Assembly (NCBI RefSeq): GCF_019744875.1
Contig: NZ_JAIETU010000005.1
Span: 1 to 64,000 of the forward strand
DNA from: Hyphomicrobium sp.
GTDB lineage: Bacteria > Pseudomonadota > Alphaproteobacteria > Rhizobiales > Hyphomicrobiaceae
Length of the DNA: 64,000 bases
Direction of reading: 5' to 3'
This document shows, one piece after another, positions 17,740 to 25,215 of the stretch. Below the pieces are notes generated by a model that saw nothing but the letters and a program-made list of their open reading frames with translations, was not told the DNA's origin and made no database searches. Both the position numbers and the translations under genes were made by a program. Every line of letters begins with the position of its first letter. The stretch's first letter is position 1.

Positions 17740-19035
17740 ATGAGAGCAGAAAAAACGGGGAAGAAATTGGGATCGCTGATCCGGCTGAGGGGAATCGCCG
17801 CGCTTGCGCTGGTGATGCTCGCGCCTCTCGCAGCGAAAGCAGACTGCACGACGCCCGCCGGGGTCGAAGCCGACATGTATTACAACACCACCTACAAACG
17901 CGTTCAGTTCTGCGACGGCACGAACTGGATCAACTTGGGCGTCAGTTTTGCCGGAACCGTCGACAACCTCGGCAACCACACGGCCACGCAAGCTCTCGAC
18001 ATGGGCGGCTTTGCGGTTACCAACGCCGGCGCGATCACGGGCTTATCATTTTCCGGTGTCGGCACGGCGCTGACGGCGCTCAACGCATCTAACCTTGGCT
18101 CCGGCACAATTCCCAACGCACGTTTTCCTGCAACACTTCCTGCTGTGTCCGGCGCGAACTTGACATCCCTGAATGCTTCCAACCTTGCTTCCGGTACCGT
18201 GCCCACCGCGCGCCTCGGGACTGGTACCGCGGACGGGACGACGTATTTGCGCGGTGATGGCACATGGGCAGCCATCTCGGGTGGCGATGACCTTGGTAAC
18301 CACACGGCGACGCAGACTCTCGTGCTGGGCACAAACTGGATCAATGGAGATTCGGGAGCCGAAGGTATTTCCGTGAGTACCACCGGCCAAGTTCGAATTG
18401 ACCAGGCCGGTGCCGGAAACACCTATGACGTCTGGATACAGGGCGGTTCGGGTACAAGCGGTGCGACGCGGAGGCTGGCATTGCTCGGGACTGAGGCCGG
18501 AATGCTCCACCTGAACTATGCGGGCGAATACGCCTCCGGCGTTACCATCGGCGGGCCGATCACGATCACGGCGGGCGCGTTGACCGACAACTCCATCCTG
18601 ACGGCGGATATCGCAACGGGCGCAGTGACGACGACGGAAATCCTCGATGGAACGATCGCCACGGCAGATCTGGCGGCGGATTCCGTCACCACGGCAAAAA
18701 TCGCGGCGAACTCGATCACTAACACCGAGATTCTCAACGCGACCATCGTGGCGACGACCAAGCTCTCGGCAACCGGTACAAAAAGCGCCACGACCTTCCT
18801 TCGCGGGGATAATACGTGGGCCGTGCCGGCGAGTGGTGCTTTGGCGGTAACGACGGCAACATGCCTCAAGACCGGCCTGGGCAGTCAATCATGTACCGCC
18901 ACTTGCCCGGCCACTTATCTTCGGACCGGCTGTAGCGGAAATTCCGGAAACTTGGACGTTTCGCCATCTGGCAGCACCGCATGCGCATGCACAGGGCAGA
19001 ACGGCGTTGAATGTTTTGCCTACTGCGCGAAATAG
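17740..19035 (+). CDS. Secreted tail-fibre-like adhesin, paralogue of the preceding gene
   Basis: 431 residues with a Sec signal peptide (about 1-36, ending AAKAD), then a short domain (ADMYYNTTYKRVQFCDG), DNLGNHTATQ repeats, the LRGDGTWA module and EIA/DLA beta-repeats. From about residue 375 it shares LSATGTxSATTFLRGDNTWAVPA with the upstream adhesin, after which the Cys-rich tips diverge (CPATYLRTGC...CACTGQNG). Shared shaft with different tips suggests module exchange. GGTGGAG five bases before ATG 17740 sets the start. Lies 81 bases downstream of the larger gene. Confidence 0.72.
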   Translation: MRAEKTGKKLGSLIRLRGIAALALVMLAPLAAKADCTTPAGVEADMYYNTTYKRVQFCDGTNWINLGVSFAGTVDNLGNHTATQALDMGGFAVTNAGAITGLSFSGVGTALTALNASNLGSGTIPNARFPATLPAVSGANLTSLNASNLASGTVPTARLGTGTADGTTYLRGDGTWAAISGGDDLGNHTATQTLVLGTNWINGDSGAEGISVSTTGQVRIDQAGAGNTYDVWIQGGSGTSGATRRLALLGTEAGMLHLNYAGEYASGVTIGGPITITAGALTDNSILTADIATGAVTTTEILDGTIATADLAADSVTTAKIAANSITNTEILNATIVATTKLSATGTKSATTFLRGDNTWAVPASGALAVTTATCLKTGLGSQSCTATCPATYLRTGCSGNSGNLDVSPSGSTACACTGQNGVECFAYCAK

Positions 19036-19061
19036 CGAGTGGATGAAGGACTTAAACACCT

Positions 19062-19131
19062 AACAAACAAAGCGCAACCGGTGACGGCATGAGAGCAATA
19101 TAAACGGGATCGCTGATCCGACTGCACCTGA
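19062..19131 (+). pseudogene. Remnant of a third adhesin gene start
   Basis: This stretch repeats the 5' region of the gene at 17740: upstream AACAAACAAAG-type sequence, ATGAGAGCA at 19089 (compare 17740), and GGGATCGCTGATCCG (compare 17769-17783), with an internal deletion. The reading frame hits TAA at the fifth codon. It looks like the decayed start of a duplicated adhesin or a deletion scar. Confidence 0.7.
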
Positions 19132-19178
19132 CCGACTAGCACGGATCACTTCGAACTTTTTGGGGTCATGAGCTCCGC

Positions 19179-19832
19179 TCAGGTTTGCCACCAATCAATG
19201 CCCGGATTGACGACCGCGTTTGCGCCGCGACGAACCTCAAAAACATGAACGCCGTCCCAGCTTTCGCCGAGCAAAACCCACATGGTCTCGCTCTTGTTCG
19301 ATATTTCCTCGCAACGCACCATCTCGGCGAACACCATCATCCTGTCGTCGTGAAACCTCTTAACCCAATAGGCTCCTGCGGCATCGACTTGAAATCGATG
19401 CCACCAGGCATTGCGCCGCGCCGCCGCGTCTGCCTCCCGGCGTTTTAGAACTGACTGCGGATGATCGCGCGCAAGGACATCAACGACACGTATCGGAACG
19501 TGGTCGATACCGTCCCCAACCTCTTCGTGCCGAGTCGCCAGCAACACGCGGCTTCCGCCCGGCGACAGGACGTCATAACCGTTGGCGCACGGCAGCGTCG
19601 CCTGCACGAACCGATCCGAGACAAGAAATGCCGAACTTCCGAAATGCATGCGGCACCATCCGCATTCAAGACGCTCACCCGCATTGAGCGCCACACTGCC
19701 GAGACGAGCCGCCCACGACAGCGCCTCCTCGCAAACCTCTTCTGCCGCCGCCAGTCGCGGCAATCCCACCGATGCCACCGCTCCCACGGCCGCAACACCC
19801 AGCATCAACGTCCGCCTTGAAATCTTTCGCAT
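19179..19832 (-). CDS. Tat-signal exported protein, unknown function
   Basis: 217 residues. The start KISRRTLMLG followed by a hydrophobic stretch and AAAEE is a twin-arginine signal peptide. The mature part has Cys pairs (LECGWC) and a region reading SSAFLVSD...GSRVLLATRH...VPIRVVDVL, which could be a very divergent cold-shock-like barrel as in the two proteins at 22085 and 23188, but this is weak. The C-terminal half contains WWHRFQVDAAGAYWVKRF. GGAGG seven bases before ATG fixes the start. It faces away from the ardC-like gene. Confidence 0.65.
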   Translation of the reverse strand: MRKISRRTLMLGVAAVGAVASVGLPRLAAAEEVCEEALSWAARLGSVALNAGERLECGWCRMHFGSSAFLVSDRFVQATLPCANGYDVLSPGGSRVLLATRHEEVGDGIDHVPIRVVDVLARDHPQSVLKRREADAAARRNAWWHRFQVDAAGAYWVKRFHDDRMMVFAEMVRCEEISNKSETMWVLLGESWDGVHVFEVRRGANAVVNPGIDWWQT

Positions 19833-20162
19833 CGCTCCTCCACACGTCGTCGTTTCGCTGTGCCTGTTCTCCGCCTGCATCGGTCACCTTTGTCGGCCTA
19901 CCTAAGCGGTCTTTGACCCCCATCTCACGTGCCGATGGCCTTTCTACGCCGTAAGCACCACTGACCCTCACTCGGCCGCCCGGAGCAGCGGTTTCTTCAC
20001 AATGCTCTCTGCGCCGGCGCGCGGGCGCTTCAATGCTCCGCACGGACTCTGCTCACGCAGGCCGCCCTCGCCCCAGCTCGGGTTCCGCGCCCGCTTATCC
20101 GCCGCCCCCGGTTCGCATCGAAACCGCTCATCCCGGGCGGTGCAACCGGAGGGACTTTGAGC
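19833..20162. other. Intergenic region between divergent genes
   Basis: About 330 bases without a convincing gene. The left part must hold the promoter of the Tat-signal gene; the right part is a GC-rich leader for the ardC-like gene, with several short complementary GC blocks ending at GGAGGG. No individual site can be named. Confidence 0.4.
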
Positions 20163-21071
20163 ATGACGACGAAATTGAAAGCCACACACGCGCCGAAGCG
20201 CGATCTCCATCAAACCATCACCGACCGGCTCGTCGCCGCCATCGAAGCCGATCCCGGCAAGCCGCAAATGCCTTGGCGAAAAAGCGGCGCACCGCTGTGG
20301 ATGCCGGAAAACGCGATGTCGAAGAAACCCTACAACGGCATCAACGTCGTCAACCTATGGGTCGCCGCCGAGACGCGCGGCTTCTCCTCGCCAGTCTGGG
20401 CTACCTACAAGCAGTGGGCCGAGATCGGCGCGCAGGTCGTCAAGGGCGCCAAGAGCGAACTCGTCGTCTTCTACAAGGAATTCGAGGTCGAGCCTGCGCC
20501 CGATACTGCCGACGATGACGGCAAACGCCGCGTCGCGCGCGCGTCCTTCGTCTTCAATGCCGCTGAGGTCGAAGGCTTCTCGCCGCCGCCCGAACCTGTG
20601 CGCCTTGGGCCTATCGAGCGGATTGATGCCGTCGATCGCTTCATCGCGAATACGCAAGCCATCGTCAAACACGGCGGCGATCGCGCCTTCTATCGCCCGT
20701 CGACCGATCACATCCAGATGCCGGACGAGGAGTTGTTCACCGGCACCGACACGATGACTCGTGACGAAGGCTATTTCGCCGTCCTCTGTCATGAGGCGAT
20801 TCACTGGACTCTTCCGAAGCACCGCTGCGATCGAAATCTCGAGCCGCGGTTCAAACGCGATGCCTATGCCGCCGAGGAACTTGTCGCCGAAATTGGGGCC
20901 GCATTCCTCTGCGCTGAGCTCGCCATCACTCAGGACACGCGTCCCGATCACGCGCAGTACCTCGCCAACTGGCTGCAAATCCTGAAGGACGACCCGAAGG
21001 CAATCTTCACCGCCGCCGCCCGGGCCTCGCAAGCCGTCGCCTACCTGAAGTCCCTCCAGCCGCCCGAATGA
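20163..21071 (+). CDS. ArdC-like antirestriction protein (ssDNA-binding plus zincin)
   Basis: 302 residues. The N-terminal half (PWRKSGAPLWMPENAMSKKPYNGINVVNLW) matches the ArdC/DUF1738 single-strand DNA-binding domain of plasmids. The C-terminal half is a zinc metallopeptidase with HEAIH (in VLCHEAIHWTLPKHR, about residue 216) and a downstream glutamate in EELVAEIGAAFL. Such proteins coat incoming plasmid ssDNA and protect it from restriction after conjugation. ATG 20163 lies nine bases after GGAGGG; a TTG six bases earlier is a less likely start. It precedes a methylase-like gene, fitting an anti-restriction module. Confidence 0.9.
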   Translation: MTTKLKATHAPKRDLHQTITDRLVAAIEADPGKPQMPWRKSGAPLWMPENAMSKKPYNGINVVNLWVAAETRGFSSPVWATYKQWAEIGAQVVKGAKSELVVFYKEFEVEPAPDTADDDGKRRVARASFVFNAAEVEGFSPPPEPVRLGPIERIDAVDRFIANTQAIVKHGGDRAFYRPSTDHIQMPDEELFTGTDTMTRDEGYFAVLCHEAIHWTLPKHRCDRNLEPRFKRDAYAAEELVAEIGAAFLCAELAITQDTRPDHAQYLANWLQILKDDPKAIFTAAARASQAVAYLKSLQPPE

Positions 21072-21274
21072 CGGGCCGCTCTCTCTTTCCATCATCTCCG
21101 ATCACGGGAGCCGCTGCGCTGGCGGGCGTTCTCGCGCCCTGCCCTGCTCTCTCCATGCTCCCGGTGGGCGTCACGCGGGCACTGTGCGCGCGTTCGGCCG
21201 CCTCACCGCGTCAAGGCACCGGCTTCGCCTCCGCCGCACGCGGCGGTCCTGTGACGCCGGCGGCAACGCCGCGC

Positions 21275-21320
21275 GCCTTTCGTGCCCGACGCCCCAATCC
21301 CGGGGCGCAAAGCGAAAGGC
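21275..21320 (+). promoter_or_regulatory. Nested hairpin covering the ribosome-binding site of the methylase-like gene
   Basis: GCCTTTCG (21275-21282) pairs with CGAAAGGC (21313-21320), and CGCCCC (21290-21295) with GGGGCG (21302-21307). The AAAGG serving the ATG at 21326 lies in the right arm, so the fold would hide it. The rest of the 254-base leader (21072-21274) has further GC-rich complementary blocks. Confidence 0.55.
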
Positions 21321-21325
21321 ACGAC

Positions 21326-22075
21326 ATGAATGACCGCATCAAATCCCTCTCAAAGCTGCTCACTGGACTATCGCCCCGCCACGACACATTCACGGTTTTC
21401 AGCGACTTCGTCGCGATGACCGCAACGTCAATCAGCAACGCCGTGGACAGGACTAACAGCGCCGCCCGGGAAGCCGCGTACATGGCCATCATCAAACGCT
21501 ACGATCGCAAGGAAGATCTGGAAGTCTTTCCGCGAGCGTTCGCGGAATTGACCCTCGCACTCGAAGACGACATGAGTGACGTGCTCGGCCGCGTGTTCCA
21601 CGAGTTGTCACTTCAGAACAAATGGGCCGGGCAATTCTTCACACCGGATCACATCTGTCGCCTGATGGCTGGGATCTCTCTCACCGACGACCTCAAGCAA
21701 ACGATTAAGGATCGTGGGTTCATTCACGCGAGCGAGCCGTGCGTCGGCTCTGGCGCCATGAAAATCGCACTTGCCCACGCGATGCGCGAAGCGGGCTTCA
21801 ACCAGCAGCAAACGCTCCACGTCACCGCCGTCGACGTCGACATCCGTGCCGTGCACATGGCCTATATACAGTTGTCGCTGCTTCATATCCCGGCCGTTAT
21901 CGTGCACGGGAACGCCCTCACGCTCGAGGAATGGAGCCATTGGCACACGCCGGCGCGCGTACTTGGCGGCTGGCGATTCCGTATCGAGCCAGACAAAGTG
22001 ACGGGTATCATCGCCGATTCCGCGCCCAAAGCGGCCGGCGCGCCGCGCGGCAAAGGGCAGCTCGAGCTCTTTTGA
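21326..22075 (+). CDS. N6-adenine methylase-like protein lacking the catalytic NPPY motif
   Basis: 249 residues. It has the HsdM/N6-MTase lead-in WAGQFFTPDHICRLMAGI and a motif I variant EPCVGSGAMKIALAHAM (about 135-150), then the acidic motif II region TAVDVDIRAVHMAYIQLSLLHIPA. The expected motif IV (N/D-PP-Y/F) is absent: after HGNAL the chain goes to EEWSHWHTP and ends with RGKGQLELF. It may bind SAM without methylating, or act as a decoy. ATG 21326 is preferred over the long open frame back to 21068, which runs through the GC-rich leader. It sits after the ardC-like gene. Confidence 0.72.
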   Translation: MNDRIKSLSKLLTGLSPRHDTFTVFSDFVAMTATSISNAVDRTNSAAREAAYMAIIKRYDRKEDLEVFPRAFAELTLALEDDMSDVLGRVFHELSLQNKWAGQFFTPDHICRLMAGISLTDDLKQTIKDRGFIHASEPCVGSGAMKIALAHAMREAGFNQQQTLHVTAVDVDIRAVHMAYIQLSLLHIPAVIVHGNALTLEEWSHWHTPARVLGGWRFRIEPDKVTGIIADSAPKAAGAPRGKGQLELF

Positions 22076-22084
22076 GGCTCGCCT

Positions 22085-22531
22085 TCATCCATTCCAGCTC
22101 AGTCGTGACCTGCCGAATGCCTGCAATTCCGCAACCTCGATATCGCTCAGCCGCCGATGCAGACGGCTGGGGCGCGACGCTTCCGGCGTCGCCGTGCTGA
22201 CATCGAGCGAAATGATCAGGAACGCCTGCCAGCCTTTGGGCCTCCTCACCGCATGAGCAATAACGCTCGCGCCTTCCGGGACTTCCACTAACCTGGAATT
22301 CTCCAGGCACACGCGATGCAGCAGCACGTCTGCACTTACCAGATCGCCGTCCGGCACGATGAATCCATAACCCTTCACCGGGTCGTACCATTTGATGCGC
22401 CCGGTGAAGCGAACCAGACCCGGACGCTCCGGTTCGCCGGCCGCTCGCCAACGGGAGAACGGCAGCGCCGCAGCCGCTGCACATGTCGCCAGGCCCATTG
22501 TGACGTGCCGCCGCGTCAGAAGATTGATCAT
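22085..22531 (-). CDS. Tat-signal protein with a cold-shock domain
   Basis: 148 residues. The N terminus (LTRRHVTMGLATCAAAAALPFS) has the features of a twin-arginine signal peptide. Residues about 38-110 are a cold-shock domain: FTGRIKWYDPVKGYGFIVPDG contains the RNP1-like KGYGFI and DVLLHRVCL contains RNP2-like positions. Cold-shock domains normally bind single-stranded nucleic acid in the cytoplasm, so export would be unusual. The C-terminal 40 residues are basic. It lies 15 bases downstream of a small partner gene (22547), the same arrangement as at 23188/23860. Confidence 0.72.
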   Translation of the reverse strand: MINLLTRRHVTMGLATCAAAAALPFSRWRAAGEPERPGLVRFTGRIKWYDPVKGYGFIVPDGDLVSADVLLHRVCLENSRLVEVPEGASVIAHAVRRPKGWQAFLIISLDVSTATPEASRPSRLHRRLSDIEVAELQAFGRSRLSWNG

Positions 22532-22546
22532 CGCACACCCCGCACG

Positions 22547-22924
22547 CTAAACGCCGAAGGCTTCCTCGCGCATCTCGAGCAGACGCGAATGATAGACATC
22601 GTCGAAGCCAGCGGCCTCGTATTCCGCCAGCTTCTGCTCATCAGCCGATAGATCAGGCCAGTGAACCGAGAGAAGAACGCTGACGCCGATCAACGTGCGC
22701 TGCGCCTTCGCCCAGTTTACGGCCCTTACGCGATTGATTGACGATCTGGGCGCTGCCTCGATGACATCATCAATGGCAAGAATGACATCCTGCTCGCGAT
22801 CGCGGGCTTGCGAGCTCGTCGGATCGTCAAACCGGTCGAGAAAGCTATCGAGAAGATCCTGCGGATTATCACCTGTATCCGCGAACCACTTCTCAACTCG
22901 CAGCCGCATGGCTTCTTCCTTCAT
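22547..22924 (-). CDS. Small protein, partner of the Tat/cold-shock gene
   Basis: 125 residues, soluble, largely helical, acidic N-terminal half. The segment INRVRAVNWAKAQRTLIGVSVLLSVHWPDLS aligns with DINRWRALQWWDMADSVLSWRLMMTVYWPRLK in the protein at 23860, and both end in (M/I)-x-E-x(3,4)-FG(V/L). They are paralogues, each directly upstream of a Tat/cold-shock gene. Start at 22924 has AGGAG eleven bases before; a GTG at 22936 overlaps that site and is less likely. Function unknown. Confidence 0.65.
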   Translation of the reverse strand: MKEEAMRLRVEKWFADTGDNPQDLLDSFLDRFDDPTSSQARDREQDVILAIDDVIEAAPRSSINRVRAVNWAKAQRTLIGVSVLLSVHWPDLSADEQKLAEYEAAGFDDVYHSRLLEMREEAFGV

Positions 22925-22939
22925 GTCAAACCGCACTCC

Positions 22940-23188
22940 TTACGCCAGCAAAGAAAGGGCGTATCCAAGTGCAAAGGCCAGAGAGGAAAACAAAAGGCAC
23001 TGCCCGAATGACACCGCCCACCCCCTCATCATGACCCCACGAGCCTCCGCGGTTCGTGCCCTCAACACGAGTGACCAGTACTTGCCGACCGACTCGAGAT
23101 GCAGGCCGGTACCGCCAAGCAAGATCAACCACGGCTCGCCGCCGAAAAAAGCCGCCGTCGTGACCGCAAGCAGCACCAGGAACCCCAT
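22940..23188 (-). CDS. Small two-helix membrane protein
   Basis: 82 residues with two hydrophobic segments (about 2-25 and 60-82) separated by a basic loop (LRARTAEARG). It shares one base with the stop of the Tat/cold-shock gene at 23188 (TGATG), so it is translationally coupled to it. No family recognised; being between the two paralogous modules, it may anchor or assist one of the exported proteins. Confidence 0.6.
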   Translation of the reverse strand: MGFLVLLAVTTAAFFGGEPWLILLGGTGLHLESVGKYWSLVLRARTAEARGVMMRGWAVSFGQCLLFSSLAFALGYALSLLA

Positions 23189-23844
23189 CAGGCGGCAACC
23201 CGATCGGTCAGGCGCACAACCGGTCTTGACCTGTATTTGTCCGCAATGGGTCGCTTACCATACCACCGGGTCCCCGGACGGTGCTTTTCGATCGCTTTGA
23301 TTTGGATATGGCCATTCACATCGTAGGCTAGGCGCACCCGCGCAAACGTCGGCAGCGGCAGCTCTTCGATCCCAGCTGCCAGCAGCACCTTGATCGGGCA
23401 CCCCATCTCATCTGTCTCCGACGTGATGGAACGAATGCGCTCGGTCCTGAGATCGTACCCGATAATGTCGACGAGATAGCTCTGCTCCCACAGAGGATCA
23501 GGCGCCCCGTCGATGCTTATAATCTGGACAACTTGGGGACTACACTTCGGTATGGGCTTGGCAATGCACGCCACGCGAGTTCCCATCCGCGTCGTGGTGT
23601 GGCCTGTCTCTTCCAACAGCTGCGGCGTGAAAACCAGGTCCCGCATGCGTTCTCCGTCCGGTCCTTTCCCCCTTATCGATCCCAGCCCCCACTTCTCACA
23701 AAACCAACTCACATGGCCGGACACCGCGAAGTAATCCGGATGTTCAATGGAGACGGTCGAGATTGTCTTCGCTGCCGGAAAGCTGACGGCGATAGCCGCT
23801 CCGCCCCCGATCAATGCCGCGCGACGTGACATCTGCGTTGCCAT
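23188..23844 (-). CDS. Second Tat-signal protein with a cold-shock-like domain
   Basis: 218 residues. SRRAALIGGGAAIAVSFPAA (about 6-25) is a twin-arginine signal peptide. GHVSWFCEKWGLGSIRG, then DLVFTPQLLEETG and TRVACIAKPIP, follow the cold-shock domain pattern (compare xGxVKWFxxxxGxGFI, DVFxHxxxL, VxFxV) but the aromatic RNP1 positions are partly replaced. A further C-terminal domain (about 110-218) ends in basic residues. GGAGGGG five bases before ATG 23844 fixes the start. Four genes downstream follow in the same direction; the paired partner at 23860 is 15 bases upstream. Confidence 0.7.
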   Translation of the reverse strand: MATQMSRRAALIGGGAAIAVSFPAAKTISTVSIEHPDYFAVSGHVSWFCEKWGLGSIRGKGPDGERMRDLVFTPQLLEETGHTTTRMGTRVACIAKPIPKCSPQVVQIISIDGAPDPLWEQSYLVDIIGYDLRTERIRSITSETDEMGCPIKVLLAAGIEELPLPTFARVRLAYDVNGHIQIKAIEKHRPGTRWYGKRPIADKYRSRPVVRLTDRVAA

Positions 23845-23859
23845 GCACCCCTCCACGCA

Positions 23860-24243
23860 TCACAAACCGAATAGAGATTGCCGCTCCCAAATCATCGCGT
23901 GCATCCACGACTGGTCGCGATGCATTTCAATGCGCCACGAAACAAGCTGTTTCATGTCCGGCTTCAATCGCGGCCAGTACACCGTCATCATGAGCCGCCA
24001 CGATAGGACAGAGTCCGCCATATCCCACCACTGCAGCGCCCGCCATCGATTGATATCCGTCGGGGGCAGCGTGATCATGGTCGCGTCGATCAACCGGATC
24101 AATTCAGCGATGGACGCTTGCGTGGCGGGCTTGCCGGTGCGGGCGTGATTCATCCGCAGAAGCGCATCGAAAAGCTTGTCAACGTCGTCGTCCGGCCCCC
24201 AGAACCATGCCAACACGAACGCTTCCTGCTCGGAGTAGACCAT
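23860..24243 (-). CDS. Small protein, partner of the second Tat/cold-shock gene
   Basis: 127 residues, rich in Trp (nine) and without a signal peptide. Its second half is homologous to the product of 22547, including the INRxRAxxW core, a hydrophobic helix, WPxL and the FGL end. GGTGG lies five bases before ATG. Position directly before the Tat/cold-shock gene repeats the arrangement of the other module. Function unknown. Confidence 0.65.
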   Translation of the reverse strand: MVYSEQEAFVLAWFWGPDDDVDKLFDALLRMNHARTGKPATQASIAELIRLIDATMITLPPTDINRWRALQWWDMADSVLSWRLMMTVYWPRLKPDMKQLVSWRIEMHRDQSWMHAMIWERQSLFGL

Positions 24244-24264
24244 GTGCCACCGTGATGCGCTCGC

Positions 24265-25065
24265 CTATCGGAGCGCTTTCATCCGCGCCTTGAACGCATC
24301 TTCGGCGCATTCCTTCCGCGACGATCCCGAATACCGATCGCACGCCTTGAGCTCCGCCACCGTCAGCAGGCGCTCGCGCGCAGCCCCATCAATGTCCGGG
24401 ATTTTCGTCATCACCATGTTCTTGCTTGCCGGGCCATTCGGAAACAGCGTGCAGAGTGACCGCATCTCATCATAAAGCGCGTGCAGCGGTGGCCGCGTTT
24501 GGCCGGCACCCAATATCTTCGCCTCTAAGGCGTCGTCGTACTTTTCAACGATGCACTGCGCGAGAGCGGGATTCTTCAACTGGACGGCCGCGAACGTGAA
24601 CATGGTCCGCATCCCAGCAAACAGGACCATCGACATATCGGTATTTTCCCAGCTCGGTGTCGATGCCTGGGACATCGCGGCGGTACGCCACTCAGCCGCT
24701 GAAGGCTTCGAGGTCGCACCATCCGGTTCGGCGCACATCTCGTCGAACAGCGGTATGGCGACCGTCTCGGGAAGCTTGTCCCGATGCATCCACAGACTGT
24801 AGAGCACGACTCTCTGCCCGAGCGGCGAGCCGAAGTACGAGTCGGTGATGCAAAGTCCTTTCTCTTCTTCCCCCGCCCCAGTGAAAAGGAGTGAAAGCGT
24901 TTCCATCACGGCTTCGAAATAGAAATCTTCTCGGGCAGCCGTGGCTTCGATAACCGCTTGCGGATTGTCAGCCCTCGCTGTCCCCGCCAAACCCGCCAAT
25001 GGGACAGCCCCCCACCCGACAACACGCCACCACAGGACCGCGATAGGTACACAAGCACCACGCAT
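24265..25065 (-). CDS. Secreted hypothetical protein
   Basis: 266 residues with an N-terminal signal sequence (about 1-33, hydrophobic, ending ARADN). The mature protein is helical, with Cys residues at GLCIT, EMCAE, QCIVE, SLCTLF, KACDR and KECAED that could form disulphides in the periplasm. It is the first gene of the leftward cluster reading into the Tat/cold-shock modules. No family recognised. Confidence 0.6.
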   Translation of the reverse strand: MRGACVPIAVLWWRVVGWGAVPLAGLAGTARADNPQAVIEATAAREDFYFEAVMETLSLLFTGAGEEEKGLCITDSYFGSPLGQRVVLYSLWMHRDKLPETVAIPLFDEMCAEPDGATSKPSAAEWRTAAMSQASTPSWENTDMSMVLFAGMRTMFTFAAVQLKNPALAQCIVEKYDDALEAKILGAGQTRPPLHALYDEMRSLCTLFPNGPASKNMVMTKIPDIDGAARERLLTVAELKACDRYSGSSRKECAEDAFKARMKALR

Positions 25066-25215
25066 GTTTATCCACTCCAGAGTCGCCGAGCCTCTAACGA
25101 ATAAGCACGAGCGGGGGACGGCGGATAAGCGGAGGGAGGTTGAGGCAAATCCTGATTGACCAGTTGACGTATGTGACGGGCTGCGCTATATTGGCTGTAG
25201 ATGGAGGGAGCCACT

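Noticed and set aside
21068-21325. Upstream extension of the methylase-like frame
   Set aside because: Translates the GC-rich structured leader; no ribosome-binding site for it, while ATG 21326 starts the recognisable protein.
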